64,000 nucleotides of DNA from Pseudomonas denitrificans (nom. rej.) (GTDB lineage Bacteria > Pseudomonadota > Gammaproteobacteria > Pseudomonadales > Pseudomonadaceae): contig NZ_CP043626.1 in assembly GCF_008807415.1 (NCBI RefSeq), forward strand, positions 1,674,001 through 1,738,000, given 5' to 3'. Below, in pieces: positions 9,214 through 21,178 of this stretch (position 1 is its first letter; each line of letters begins with the position of its first letter). The notes below the pieces were generated by a model, which worked only from the letters and a program-made list of their open reading frames with translations, did no database searches and had not been told where the DNA came from. Both the position numbers and the translations under genes were made by a program.

Positions 9214-9230
9214 TTTGAGAGTGCTTTGAA

Positions 9231-9262
9231 CAAAGGGTCGGCAGGTGCCGGCCCTTTGTTTT
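9231..9262 (+). terminator. Rho-independent terminator after pedH
   Basis: A stem of about 12 bp (aaagggtcggca / tgccggccctttg) is followed by TTTTT, 18 bp after the pedH stop. It is a clear intrinsic terminator separating pedH from pedI. Confidence 0.85.
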
Positions 9263-9821
9263 TACGGCGTCTGTCGACGCCGTTCGCGGGCATGGCCCGC
9301 TCCTACGGGAGTAGTTCACCCCACCGCATCTGCTCTCGCTTTTTGCTCTTGAAGTCTTCCAGAGAAACATCCGCATGCTCCGGAGTGCCCCTTTCAGGAG
9401 GCCTCGTTGGATCGGAGTTTCAGGGGTTGAGCGGCATGGATGCCGCGAGAGCCGCGATGGGCCAGGGATGGCCCTTCGCGGCGTGCCCCTGAAACTTCGA
9501 TTCAACGAGGGTATTTTTCGCCTAAGCGAAAAACCGGATGGAGGGGCAAGACCTTTTGGTTCCTTTTGTGTCGTTTGACAAAAGGGACTCGCCCGAGGGG
9601 GCGAAACACAATCTCTCAGCGCACGCAGAAGCGGCGCAGGAATGCCGAGCCCAAAAACATCGCGGACAAAGTCCGCTCCTACGAAGAGCCCACGCTCCGC
9701 ATCTACTACCAAATGAGTAACCCACCACGCCCATGGGTGCATTCCGGGTCGGGAAGGGCGCTGCCTAAGATCGCTCCATGACCTGGCCGATGGAGGCCGG
9801 GAACCGACAGGAGAGCACCCC
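9263..9821. repeat. Structured repeat region between pedH and pedI
   Basis: This 559-bp stretch has no gene. It contains a copy of the cgggcatggcccgctcctac repeat at 9283-9310. A large imperfect inverted repeat has 25-bp arms at 9402-9426 and 9486-9510, with two mismatches and smaller hairpins inside. A perfect tttttcgc/gcgaaaaa hairpin lies at 9514-9533, and a ggacaaagtccgctcctacg repeat at 9662-9684. The final 120 bp hold the TACCAA motif at 9707 and presumably the pedI promoter. Confidence 0.7.
9707..9721 (+). promoter_or_regulatory. TACCAA motif upstream of pedI
   Basis: TACCAAATGAGTAAC starts 115 bp before the pedI ATG. It shares its core and its distance with the copies before pedF, pedH and pqqA. 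It is a candidate activator-binding site, inferred by position and similarity only. Confidence 0.5.
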
Positions 9822-11342
<1,521 letters not shown>

Positions 11343-11508
11343 GGCGTTGCTGCAAGCCGGCGGACCTTACCCCATCAGGTTCGCCGGCTCCCTTCTCTGG
11401 TGTACCGCCCGGCACTCCACCGGGTATCCCTTGTGTCGACGCGCCCGTTCGGGCGGCCGTCCGCTTCCGTGCCCACTTCCATGGGCGACGGCCTTCGTCG
11501 AACGCGGC

Positions 11509-11535
11509 TTGTGCCGCGTTTTCTTTTTTCCAAGT
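11509..11535 (+). terminator. Terminator downstream of pedI
   Basis: A perfect 8-bp stem (aacgcggc / gccgcgtt) with a 4-nt loop is followed by a T-rich run. It lies 167 bp after the pedI stop, so a long 3' untranslated region would be needed. Confidence 0.6.
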
Positions 11536-11704
11536 GGTTCCGGTTCGCGAGCAAGGTCCGCTGCATCCACCCGCGCCAAACTCGCCGGCCAACTCTGCGT
11601 AGGATGGCGTGGAGCGCAGCGATACCCATCGTCTTTCGTGAGCCGACAGCATGGGTATCGCTGCGCTCCACCCATCCTACAAGTGCGTTCGCAACGTCCC
11701 GTTC

Positions 11705-11753
11705 GCGCAACACCTGCCGCTGCCCCGCGCAACACCTGTAGCGCCCGCAACAG
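11705..11753 (+). promoter_or_regulatory. Candidate enhancer sites for the sigma-54 activator
   Basis: Two direct repeats gcgcaacacctg are spaced 22 bp apart, two helical turns, and overlap an 18-bp inverted repeat CTGTAGCGCCCGCAACAG. They lie 70-118 bp upstream of the -24 box. Position and symmetry suggest binding sites for a bacterial enhancer-binding protein, most simply the AcoR-like product encoded at 15645-17579. This is inference. Confidence 0.5.
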
Positions 11754-11822
11754 CCGCATCACATCCCGTGAGGAATGCCAGAGGCCAGGAAGCACGGGGC
11801 CTTCAGCGTACTCCTGCAAGCC

Positions 11823-11838
11823 TGGCACAGCGGTTGCT
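11823..11838 (+). promoter_or_regulatory. Sigma-54 (-24/-12) promoter of the quinohemoprotein operon
   Basis: TGGCACAGCGGTTGCT matches the RpoN consensus TGGCACRNNNNTTGCW at every defined position, including the invariant GG and GC with 10-bp spacing. Transcription should begin near 11850, about 48 bp before the ATG at 11898. A sigma-54 activator gene lies at the end of the operon. Confidence 0.85.
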
Positions 11839-11897
11839 CTGAGCCTTCCAAGCCGCGGCGAACGATCCGCGGCACCAACAAGAATCGGAGAACCGCC

Positions 11898-14081
11898 ATG
11901 AGATCGATTGGCCTGCACGTGCCTTCCGTTCGCCTGCAACCCACCCTGCGTCATTCCCTGCTGACCGCTTCGCTGCTGATGGCCGGTCTGTCCCCCAATC
12001 TCCAGGCTGCTGAAGTCCCGGCCAACGTCGATGGCAAGCGCATCGCCGCCGCCAACAGCGAGCCGGGCAACTGGATGTCCACCGGCCGTACCTACGACGA
12101 GCAGCGCTTCAGCCCGCTGAAGAAGATCGACCAGAGCAACGTCGGCAACCTGGGCCTGGCCTGGAGCCACAAGCTGGACATCGACCGTGGCGTGGAAGCC
12201 ACGCCCATCGTGGTCGATGGCGTGATGTACACCACCGGGCCGTTCTCCATCGTCTACGCGCTGGATGCTCGCACCGGCGAGCAACTGTGGAAGTACGACC
12301 CGCAGTCCGACCGCAGCCGCGCCGGCGAAGCCTGCTGCGACGCGGTGAACCGTGGCGTGGCGGTGTGGAAGGGCAAGGTCTACGTCGGCGTGCTCGATGG
12401 CCGTCTGGAGGCCATCGACGCCAAGACCGGCAAGCGCGTGTGGAGCGTCGATACCCGCAGCGACCCGACGCGCAGCATCACCATCACCGGCGCGCCGCGC
12501 ATCGTGAAGGGCAAGGTCATCATCGGCAACGGCGGCGCCGAGTTCGGCGTGCGCGGCTACATCACCGCCTACGACGCCGAGACCGGCAAGCAGGACTGGC
12601 GCTTCTTCACCGTGCCCGGTGACCCCAAGGAAATGCCCAAGGGCAAGGGCATGGAAATCGCCGCCAAGACCTGGTTCGGCGACAACTACCACAAGCAGGG
12701 CGGTGGCGGCACCGTTTGGGACTCCATGTCCTACGACCCGGAGCTGAACCTGCTGTACATCGGCGTCGGCAACGGCTCCTCGTGGAACCCGCGCATCCGC
12801 AGCGAAGGCAAGGGTGACAACCTGTTCCTCTCGTCCATCGTCGCGATCAACCCCGACAACGGCGAGTACGTCTGGCACTACCAGACCACACCCGGCGACG
12901 CCTGGGACTACACCGCGACCCAGCACATCATGCTGGTGGACCTGGAGATCGACGGCAAACAGCGCAAGGTGCTGATGCAGGCGCCGAAGAACGGCTTCTT
13001 CTACGTCATCGACCGTGCGACCGGCGAGCTGCTCTCGGCGAAGAACTTCATCCCGATCAACTGGGCCACCGGCATCGACATGAAGACCGGCCGGCCGATC
13101 CGCAACGAGAAGGTCTCCGACTACTGGAAGGACCCGGAGAAGAAGGCGCGCCTGATCCAGCCGGCCTTCTGGGGCGCCCACGACTGGCAGCCGATGTCTT
13201 ACAACCCCAACACGGGGCTGGTGTACATCCCCGCGCATATCATGTCGGCGATGTACCAGGACGTCGAAGGCGCGCCACCGCGCTCCAAGTTCAAGAGCAT
13301 CTACCAGCTCGACGTCAACACCGGGATGATGCCCGAGGACCCCGAAGGCCTGCGCAAGATCGCCGACACCTGGACCGGCAAGCTGATCGCCTGGGACCCG
13401 GTGAAGCAGGAAAAACGCTGGGAAGTTCCCTACAGCACCATCTTCAACGGCGGCACCCTGAGCACCGCCGGCAACCTGGTGTTCGAAGGCACCGCCGACG
13501 GCCGCGTGGTGGCCTACGCCGCCGAGACCGGCAAGAAGCTCTGGGAATCTCCGGCCAACACCGGCGTGATGGCCGCGCCGATCACCTATGAGGTGGATGG
13601 CGAGCAGTACGTGACCTTCATGGCCGGTTGGGGCGGCGCCTTCTCCACCTTCGCCGGCGCCCTGTCGCTGCGCGCCGGGGTCAAGCCCAACGCCCAGGTG
13701 CTGACCTACAAGCTGGGCGGCACCGCCAAGCTTCCGGACATCAACTACAAGTGGGCCGACCGCAAGCCCGAGCCGCCGGCGCTGACCGGCACCACCGCGC
13801 AGATCGACCAGGGCCGCGAGCTGTTCAACGGCAGCTGCTCGCAGTGCCATGGCATCAACGCCATCAGCGGCGGCGTGGTGCCCGACCTGCGCACCCTCAG
13901 TGCGGAAAACCACCAGCGCTTCCTCGGCATCATCTACGGCGGCCGCATCCCCGACGGCATGCCTTCGTTCCAGGGCCACCTCGACCTGCAGCAGGCCGAG
14001 GCCGTGCACCAGTACCTGATCAAGCGCGCCTACGACCTCAAGGAACAACTGGCCGGCGCGCAGAAGACCGCCGCCAAGTGA
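11898..14081 (+). CDS. PQQ-dependent alcohol dehydrogenase with C-terminal cytochrome c (type II quinohemoprotein)
   Basis: A periplasmic protein of 727 residues. A long signal region ends near LQAAEV, the PQQ propeller spans about residues 45-600, and a cytochrome c domain (CSQCH: C647, C650, H651, with MPSF as likely Met ligand) forms the C-terminus. The vicinal cysteines are C146-C147. The catalytic Asp is D337 in AWDYTATQ; the +2 position is Thr (T339), so this is a calcium-type site, unlike pedH. Such enzymes oxidise primary or secondary alcohols and pass electrons through their own heme. The start MRSIGLH follows CGGAG. It is co-transcribed with aldA from the sigma-54 promoter. Confidence 0.9.
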   Translation: MRSIGLHVPSVRLQPTLRHSLLTASLLMAGLSPNLQAAEVPANVDGKRIAAANSEPGNWMSTGRTYDEQRFSPLKKIDQSNVGNLGLAWSHKLDIDRGVEATPIVVDGVMYTTGPFSIVYALDARTGEQLWKYDPQSDRSRAGEACCDAVNRGVAVWKGKVYVGVLDGRLEAIDAKTGKRVWSVDTRSDPTRSITITGAPRIVKGKVIIGNGGAEFGVRGYITAYDAETGKQDWRFFTVPGDPKEMPKGKGMEIAAKTWFGDNYHKQGGGGTVWDSMSYDPELNLLYIGVGNGSSWNPRIRSEGKGDNLFLSSIVAINPDNGEYVWHYQTTPGDAWDYTATQHIMLVDLEIDGKQRKVLMQAPKNGFFYVIDRATGELLSAKNFIPINWATGIDMKTGRPIRNEKVSDYWKDPEKKARLIQPAFWGAHDWQPMSYNPNTGLVYIPAHIMSAMYQDVEGAPPRSKFKSIYQLDVNTGMMPEDPEGLRKIADTWTGKLIAWDPVKQEKRWEVPYSTIFNGGTLSTAGNLVFEGTADGRVVAYAAETGKKLWESPANTGVMAAPITYEVDGEQYVTFMAGWGGAFSTFAGALSLRAGVKPNAQVLTYKLGGTAKLPDINYKWADRKPEPPALTGTTAQIDQGRELFNGSCSQCHGINAISGGVVPDLRTLSAENHQRFLGIIYGGRIPDGMPSFQGHLDLQQAEAVHQYLIKRAYDLKEQLAGAQKTAAK

Positions 14082-14104
14082 CCGTCTAGAAGGAGACCAA
14101 CCCC

Positions 14105-15541
14105 ATGACTGACGTGACAACCTACCAGCACTACATCGACAACCGTTTCGTCGCTGGCGAGCCGTTGATCGAGGTACACAACCCGGCCAACGGCGAGCTG
14201 CTGGCGCGCATCCCCGAGGCCAGCGCGGCCCAGGTGGACAGCGCCATCGGCGCCGCCCGCGCGGCGCAGAAGGGCTGGGCGGCCAGGCCTGCCATCGAGC
14301 GCGCCGGCTACCTGCGCAAGATCGCCGAGAAGGTCCGTGCCAATGCCCCGCGCCTGGCGAAGATCATCACCGCCGAGCAGGGCAAGGTGCCGGCGCTGGC
14401 GGAAGTGGAAGTGAACTTCACCGCCGACTACCTCGACTACATGGCCGAGTGGGCGCGCCGCCTGGAAGGCGAAGTGCTGACCAGCGACCGCGCCGGCGAG
14501 CACATCTTCCTGCTGCGCAAGCCGCTGGGCGTGGTGGCGGGCATCCTGCCGTGGAACTTCCCGTTCTTCCTCATCGCCCGGAAGATGGCGCCGGCGCTGC
14601 TGACCGGCAATACCATCGTGGTCAAACCCAGCGAAGAAACCCCGATCAACTGCTTCGAGTTCGCCCGTCTGGTGGCGGAGACCGACCTGCCGACCGGCGT
14701 CTTCAACGTCGTCGGCGGCACCGGGGCCAGCGCCGGCAGTGCGCTGACCAGCCACGCCGGGGTGGACCTGATCAGCTTCACCGGCAGCGTCGCCACCGGC
14801 TCACGGATCATGGCGGCGGCCGCGCCGAACATCACCAAGCTGAACCTGGAGCTGGGCGGCAAGGCGCCGGCCATCGTCCTCGCCGATGCCGACCTGGAGC
14901 TGGCGGTGAACGCCATCAAGGCCTCGCGGGTGATCAACACCGGGCAGGTGTGCAACTGCGCCGAGCGCGTCTATGTGCAGCGCCAGGTGGCCGACCAGTT
15001 CATCGAGAAGATCGCCGCCGCCATGGCCGCCACCCGCTTTGGCGACCCGAACGTGCAGGCGGACCTCGACATGGGCCCGCTGGTCAACCGCATCGGCCTG
15101 GACAAGGTCGCGCAGATGGTCCGCACGGCGACCGGGCAGGGCGCCCAGATCATCACCGGCGGCGCCGTGGCCGACCTCGGCAAGGGCTTCCACTACCAGC
15201 CCACCGTGCTCGCCGGCTGCAAGGGCGACATGGAGATCATGCGCAAGGAAATCTTCGGCCCGGTGCTGCCGATCCAGGTGGTGGACGACCTCGACGAGGC
15301 CATCGCCCTGGCCAACGACAGCGACTACGGCCTGACCTCGTCGATCTACACCCGCAACCTCAGCGCCGCGCTCAAGGCCAGCCGTGAGCTGGACTTCGGC
15401 GAAACCTACATCAACCGCGAGAACTTCGAGGCGATGCAGGGCTTCCACGCCGGTACCCGCAAGTCCGGCATCGGCGGCGCGGATGGCAAGCATGGGTTGT
15501 ACGAGTACACCCATACACACGTGGTGTACGCGCAGGAGTAA
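14105..15541 (+). CDS. aldA: Aldehyde dehydrogenase, AldA (lactaldehyde/glycolaldehyde) type
   Basis: A protein of 478 residues with full ALDH architecture: the PWNFPFFLIARK cofactor-binding motif, LELGGKAP, and the nucleophile Cys C283 in GQVCNCAERVYVQ, a segment very like E. coli AldA. It begins 23 bp after the quinohemoprotein dehydrogenase with a good AAGGAG site, so the two form an operon. There the dehydrogenase makes an aldehyde and this NAD-enzyme oxidises it. The AldA-like features suggest hydroxyaldehydes as possible substrates, for example from diols, but context alone does not fix the substrate. Confidence 0.87.
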   Translation: MTDVTTYQHYIDNRFVAGEPLIEVHNPANGELLARIPEASAAQVDSAIGAARAAQKGWAARPAIERAGYLRKIAEKVRANAPRLAKIITAEQGKVPALAEVEVNFTADYLDYMAEWARRLEGEVLTSDRAGEHIFLLRKPLGVVAGILPWNFPFFLIARKMAPALLTGNTIVVKPSEETPINCFEFARLVAETDLPTGVFNVVGGTGASAGSALTSHAGVDLISFTGSVATGSRIMAAAAPNITKLNLELGGKAPAIVLADADLELAVNAIKASRVINTGQVCNCAERVYVQRQVADQFIEKIAAAMAATRFGDPNVQADLDMGPLVNRIGLDKVAQMVRTATGQGAQIITGGAVADLGKGFHYQPTVLAGCKGDMEIMRKEIFGPVLPIQVVDDLDEAIALANDSDYGLTSSIYTRNLSAALKASRELDFGETYINRENFEAMQGFHAGTRKSGIGGADGKHGLYEYTHTHVVYAQE

Positions 15542-15590
15542 GCGGACGTTTTGATTGGGCGGGCCTTCCTTGCCAGGTGAGGCTCGCTCC

Positions 15591-15640
15591 TTTTTCCCTG
15601 CGCCCGAAGCGGGTGAATCGCGGACGCAGGGAAAAGGGAA
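15591..15640. terminator. Possible bidirectional terminator between aldA and the sigma-54 regulator
   Basis: An inverted repeat tttttccctgcg ... cgcagggaaaa lies in the 103-bp gap between the converging genes. The stem is about 11 bp, with A/T tracts at both ends that could stop transcription from either side. The loop is long (about 24 nt), so confidence is limited. Confidence 0.45.
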
Positions 15641-15644
15641 AGGA

Positions 15645-17579
<1,935 letters not shown>

Positions 17580-17966
17580 GGTCACTCCCGGCGGCCGTCA
17601 GTCGGACTGCGGCGCATTGTTTTTGTATGGGACCGGCTCCGTGTAGGACCGTTCCGAGGATTGGCTAGTCTAGACCGGTGGGTCACGGGCGACGAGAGCC
17701 CGAGCAAGGCCTATGCCGAAATACGCCGCGCGGGGCGCCGAGCCCTGCGCCAGAGCGCTCGCCGCCAAAAGGTGCGGGCGCAACCGGGCAACGGCTGTCG
17801 CAGCGATGGGACAGTTGTAGCGGCGGGGTGCGACAGCTGTCGCGGGCCCGCTACCAAATCAGGGGGGAATCTCCTTCGAAAGTATCATTCGGAGTGCCTG
17901 ACCCTGGTGTTTAACTCGACTTGCCGGGCTTGCCGGCGCCTTCCAACAAGAAAGAGGACAGACCCC
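17580..17966. promoter_or_regulatory. Divergent control region between the sigma-54 regulator and pqqA
   Basis: A 387-bp intergenic region with no gene. It contains a 20-bp imperfect palindrome CTGTCGCAGCGATGGGACAG at 17795-17814, a perfect 14-bp palindrome GCGACAGCTGTCGC at 17830-17843, and the TACCAA motif at 17852. The palindromes could serve the divergent regulator gene or pqqA. No convincing -35/-10 or -24/-12 pair was found for either gene. Confidence 0.55.
17852..17866 (+). promoter_or_regulatory. TACCAA motif upstream of pqqA
   Basis: TACCAAATCAGGGGG starts 115 bp before the pqqA ATG and only 9 bp after the perfect palindrome. It is the fourth member of the motif set and implies that cofactor synthesis is co-regulated with the ped genes. 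Confidence 0.5.
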
Positions 17967-18038
17967 ATGTGGACCAAGCCTAGCTTCACCGACCTGCGCC
18001 TTGGCTTCGAAGTGACCCTGTACTTCGCCAACCGCTGA
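17967..18038 (+). CDS. pqqA: PQQ precursor peptide PqqA
   Basis: A peptide of 23 residues, [20 protein letters not shown] followed by ANR. It is the ribosomal precursor whose Glu and Tyr (E15 and Y19 in FEVTLY) are cross-linked by PqqE and become the PQQ skeleton. The ATG follows AAGAGGA. It heads pqqABCDE-pqqH, and a GC-rich hairpin without a T-run lies directly after its stop, so pqqA can be made in excess over the enzymes. Confidence 0.95.
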   Translation: MWTKPSFTDLRLGFEVTLYFANR

Positions 18039-18045
18039 TCCACTC

Positions 18046-18065
18046 GGCCCCGGTCCGCCGGGGCC
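18046..18065 (+). promoter_or_regulatory. Hairpin between pqqA and pqqB
   Basis: A perfect 8-bp GC stem (ggccccgg / ccggggcc) with a 4-nt loop, 8 bp after the pqqA stop and without a following T-tract. It is likely an RNA-stability or partial attenuation element that raises pqqA transcript level relative to pqqB-E. Confidence 0.55.
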
Positions 18066-18085
18066 CCTGCCCACGGGGCACTGTC

Positions 18086-19000
18086 ATGCACATCCGAATT
18101 CTCGGGTCGGCCGCCGGTGGCGGCTTTCCCCAGTGGAACTGCAATTGCCGCAACTGTCGCGGCGTCCGCGACGGCAGCGTGATCGCGCAGCCACGCACCC
18201 AATCGTCCATCGCGCTGTCCGACGACGGCGCCAACTGGATTCTCTGCAACGCCTCACCCGACATCCGTGCCCAGCTGGCGTCCTTCCCGGCGCTGCAGCC
18301 GGCGCGGCGCCTGCGGGATTCGGCGATTGCCGCCATCGTCCTGCTGGACAGCCAGATCGACCACACCACCGGCCTGCTGAGCCTGCGTGAAGGCTGCCCA
18401 CACGAGGTCTGGTGCACGGAAATGGTCCACCAGGACCTGTCCACCGGCTTCCCGCTGTTCCCCATGCTGTCGCACTGGAATGGCGGGCTGAAGCACCGGC
18501 TCATCGCGCTGGATGCCGAGCCCTTCAGCATCCCGGCCTGCCCGGGCCTGCGCCTCACCGCCATCGCCCTGCGCAGCAGTGCGCCGCCGTATTCGCCGCA
18601 CCGGGGCAACCCGCATCCGGGCGACAACATCGGCCTGTTCATCGAGGACCTGTCCACCGGCGGCAAGCTGTTCTACGCACCGGGCCTGGGCCAGGTGGAC
18701 GACGAGCTGCTGGCCTGGATGCGCCGCGCCGACTGCCTGCTGGTGGACGGCACGCTCTGGCGCGACGACGAAATGCGCGCCTGCGAGGTCGGCGACAAGC
18801 TCGGCAGCGAGATGGGCCACCTGGCGCAGAGCGGTCCCGGCGGCATGATCGAGGTGCTCGACGGCATCGACGGCCCGCGCAAGGTGCTCATCCACATCAA
18901 CAACACCAATCCCATCCTCGACATTGCCTCGCCCGAACGCGCCGAACTGGACGCGCGCGGTATCGAGGTGGCGTTCGATGGCATGGGGATTTTCCTTTAA
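18086..19000 (+). CDS. pqqB: PQQ biosynthesis protein PqqB (MBL-fold oxygenase)
   Basis: A protein of 304 residues, the usual length. It starts [20 protein letters not shown], the PqqB hallmark, with the Cys-rich NCNCRNC segment and the modified metallo-beta-lactamase motif DSQIDHT. In PQQ synthesis PqqB is an iron enzyme hydroxylating the Tyr-derived ring of the cross-linked intermediate. It is second in the operon, 47 bp after pqqA and 28 bp before pqqC. All family motifs appear intact. Confidence 0.95.
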   Translation: MHIRILGSAAGGGFPQWNCNCRNCRGVRDGSVIAQPRTQSSIALSDDGANWILCNASPDIRAQLASFPALQPARRLRDSAIAAIVLLDSQIDHTTGLLSLREGCPHEVWCTEMVHQDLSTGFPLFPMLSHWNGGLKHRLIALDAEPFSIPACPGLRLTAIALRSSAPPYSPHRGNPHPGDNIGLFIEDLSTGGKLFYAPGLGQVDDELLAWMRRADCLLVDGTLWRDDEMRACEVGDKLGSEMGHLAQSGPGGMIEVLDGIDGPRKVLIHINNTNPILDIASPERAELDARGIEVAFDGMGIFL

Positions 19001-19028
19001 TGGCGCTTTTCCCAGAAGGAGCGTCGCG

Positions 19029-19778
19029 ATGACCCGCGAAGCCATGAGCCCCGCCGAATTCGAGCAGGCACTGCGCGCCAAGGGCGCCTGCTACCACATC
19101 TTCCACCCGTACCACGTGGCCATGTACGAAGGCCGCGCCAGCCGCGAGCAGATCCAGGGCTGGGTGGCCAACCGCTTCTACTACCAGGTGAACATCCCGC
19201 TCAAGGATGCGGCGATTCTCGCCAACTGCCCGGACCGCGACGTACGCCGCGAATGGCTGCAGCGCATCCTCGACCATGACGGCGCACCCGGCGAGGAGGG
19301 CGGCATCGAAGCCTGGCTGCGCCTGGCCGAATCGGTCGGGCTGGACCGCGAACAGGTGCTGTCCCAGGAGCTGGTGCTGCCCGGCGTGCGCTTCGCCGTG
19401 GACGCCTACGTCAACTTCGCCCGCCGCGCCAGCTGGCAGGAAGCCGCCAGTAGTTCGCTCACCGAGCTGTTCGCCCCGCAGATCCACCAGTCGCGCCTGG
19501 ACAGCTGGCCGCAGCACTACCCGTGGATCGACGCCGCCGGCTACGACTACTTCCGCAAGCGCCTGTCCCAGGCGCGCCGCGATGTCGAGCACGGCCTGCG
19601 CATCACCCTGGAGCACTACCGCACCCGCGAGGCCCAGGAGCGCATGCTGGAAATCCTGCAATTCAAGCTCGACGTGCTCTGGAGCATGCTCGACGCGATG
19701 AGCATGGCCTATGAACTGGAGCGCCCGCCGTACCACACGGTGACGAGCGAGCGCGTATGGCACAGGGGGTTGCTGTGA
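19029..19778 (+). CDS. pqqC: PQQ synthase PqqC
   Basis: A protein of 249 residues catalysing the last step: cofactorless eight-electron oxidation and ring closure to PQQ. Visible signatures include [30 protein letters not shown] and [18 protein letters not shown]. The start MTREAMS follows AAGGAGCG. An upstream in-frame ATG would overlap pqqB and is rejected. Its stop overlaps the pqqD start by one base (TGATG), which suggests translational coupling. Confidence 0.95.
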   Translation: MTREAMSPAEFEQALRAKGACYHIFHPYHVAMYEGRASREQIQGWVANRFYYQVNIPLKDAAILANCPDRDVRREWLQRILDHDGAPGEEGGIEAWLRLAESVGLDREQVLSQELVLPGVRFAVDAYVNFARRASWQEAASSSLTELFAPQIHQSRLDSWPQHYPWIDAAGYDYFRKRLSQARRDVEHGLRITLEHYRTREAQERMLEILQFKLDVLWSMLDAMSMAYELERPPYHTVTSERVWHRGLL

Positions 19779-20056
19779 TGAGTCTGCCTTCGCTGGACAG
19801 CGTACCGGCACTGCGCCGGGGCTTCCGCCTGCAATTCGAACCGGCGCAGGGCTGCCACGTGCTGCTCTATCCCGAGGGGATGGTGAAGCTCAACGACAGC
19901 GCCGGGGCGATTCTCGGCCGGGTCGACGGGCAAGCCGACGTCGCCGGCATCATCGATGGCCTGCGTGCCGATTTCCCCGGTGTGCCGGGCATCGACGAAG
20001 ACATCCTGGCATTCCTCGAGGTGGCCCATGCGCAATTCTGGATCGAGCTGCGCTGA
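19778..20056 (+). CDS. pqqD: PqqA-binding chaperone PqqD
   Basis: A protein of 92 residues. PqqD is a RiPP recognition element that binds the PqqA leader and presents it to PqqE. The family pattern [18 protein letters not shown] is present. ATG 19778 overlaps the pqqC stop; an ATG 21 bases earlier lies inside pqqC and is less likely. Its last 29 bases overlap the pqqE start, giving tightly coupled pqqC-D-E. Confidence 0.93.
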   Translation: MSLPSLDSVPALRRGFRLQFEPAQGCHVLLYPEGMVKLNDSAGAILGRVDGQADVAGIIDGLRADFPGVPGIDEDILAFLEVAHAQFWIELR

Positions 20057-21176
20057 AGCGCCGGTAGGCCCGCCGCTCTGGCTGCTGGCCGAGCTGACCT
20101 ACCGCTGCCCGCTGCAGTGCCCGTATTGCTCCAACCCGCTGGACTTTGCCAGGGGCGGCGAGGAGCTTTCCACCCAGCAATGGATCGAAGTGTTCCGCCA
20201 GGCCCGCGAGATGGGCGCGGCGCAGCTGGGCTTCTCCGGTGGCGAGCCGCTGGTGCGCCAGGATCTTGCCGAACTGATCGCCGCGGCGCGCGGGCTGGGT
20301 TTCTACACCAACCTGATCACCTCCGGCATCGGCCTCAACGAGAAGCGCCTGAAGGAGTTCGCCGATGCAGGTCTCGACCACATCCAGATCAGCTTCCAGG
20401 CCGCCGACGAGGAGGTGAACAACCTGCTCGCCGGCTCGCGCAAGGCCTTCGCCCAGAAGCTCGCCATGGCCCGCGCGGTGAAGGCCCACGGCTACCCGAT
20501 GGTGCTGAACTTCGTCACCCACCGGCACAACATCGACAGCATCGACCGCATCATCGAGCTGTGCATCGAGCTGGAGGCCGACTTCGTCGAGCTTGCCACC
20601 TGCCAGTTCTACGGCTGGGCGGAGCTGAACCGCGCCGGCCTGCTGCCGACCCGCGAACAGCTGCAGCGCGCCGAACGCATCACCGCGCAGTACCGCGAGC
20701 GCCTGGCCGCGGAAGGCAATCCGTGCAAGTTGATCTTCGTGGTCCCCGATTACTACGAGGAGCGCCCCAAGGCCTGCATGGGCGGCTGGGGCAGCGTGTT
20801 CCTCGACGTCACCCCGGACGGCACCGCGCTGCCGTGCCACAGTGCGCGGCAACTGCCGGTCAGGTTCCCCAACGTGCGCGAGCACAGCCTGCAGCACATC
20901 TGGTACGAGTCGTTCGGCTTCAACCGCTTCCGTGGCGATTCGTGGATGCCGGAGCCGTGCCGCTCCTGCGACGAGAAGGAACGCGACTTCGGTGGCTGCC
21001 GCTGCCAGGCCTTCATGCTCACCGGCGATGCCGAGGCAACTGACCCGGTGTGTGCCAAGTCGGCCCACCACGGCATCATCCTTGACGCCCGCCGCGAGGC
21101 GGAAACCGCGGCCGCGCCGCTCAGCGCGCTGACCCTGCGCAACGAGCGGGCCTCGCAACTGATCTGCAAGGCCTGA
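20028..21176 (+). CDS. pqqE: Radical SAM enzyme PqqE
   Basis: A protein of 382 residues. PqqE forms the Glu-Tyr C-C cross-link in PqqA. The radical-SAM cluster motif CxxxCxxC is RCPLQCPYC (C27, C31, C34), followed by GFSGGEPLV. The C-terminal SPASM domain has the expected cysteines ([24 protein letters not shown]). The start MRNSGSS overlaps pqqD by 29 bp; frame and family length support it. Confidence 0.95.
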   Translation: MRNSGSSCAEAPVGPPLWLLAELTYRCPLQCPYCSNPLDFARGGEELSTQQWIEVFRQAREMGAAQLGFSGGEPLVRQDLAELIAAARGLGFYTNLITSGIGLNEKRLKEFADAGLDHIQISFQAADEEVNNLLAGSRKAFAQKLAMARAVKAHGYPMVLNFVTHRHNIDSIDRIIELCIELEADFVELATCQFYGWAELNRAGLLPTREQLQRAERITAQYRERLAAEGNPCKLIFVVPDYYEERPKACMGGWGSVFLDVTPDGTALPCHSARQLPVRFPNVREHSLQHIWYESFGFNRFRGDSWMPEPCRSCDEKERDFGGCRCQAFMLTGDAEATDPVCAKSAHHGIILDARREAETAAAPLSALTLRNERASQLICKA

Positions 21177-21178
21177 GG

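Larger units (their letters stand above)
11343..11822. repeat. Intergenic region after pedI: hairpin, repeat and upstream activator sites
   Basis: No gene is seen. A hairpin aacgcggc/gccgcgtt followed by TTTCTTTTTT at 11509-11535 is a good terminator. An inverted repeat of the gtaggatggcgtggagcgcag family spans 11599-11680. Two direct copies of gcgcaacacctg (11705-11716 and 11727-11738) are exactly 22 bp apart. An overlapping inverted repeat CTGTAGC/GCAACAG lies at 11736-11753. These last sit about 70-120 bp before a sigma-54 promoter, where enhancer sites belong. Confidence 0.65.

Noticed and set aside
9440..9781. Short frames in the pedH-pedI gap (for example one reading ...WFLLCRLTKGTRPRG)
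   Set aside because: They lie in the structured intergenic repeat and lack ribosome sites.
17703..17718. Reverse-strand CGGCATAGGCCTTGCT as a sigma-54 promoter of the activator gene
   Set aside because: GG and GC are correctly spaced, but T1 and C6 of the consensus are missing. It is too weak to call.
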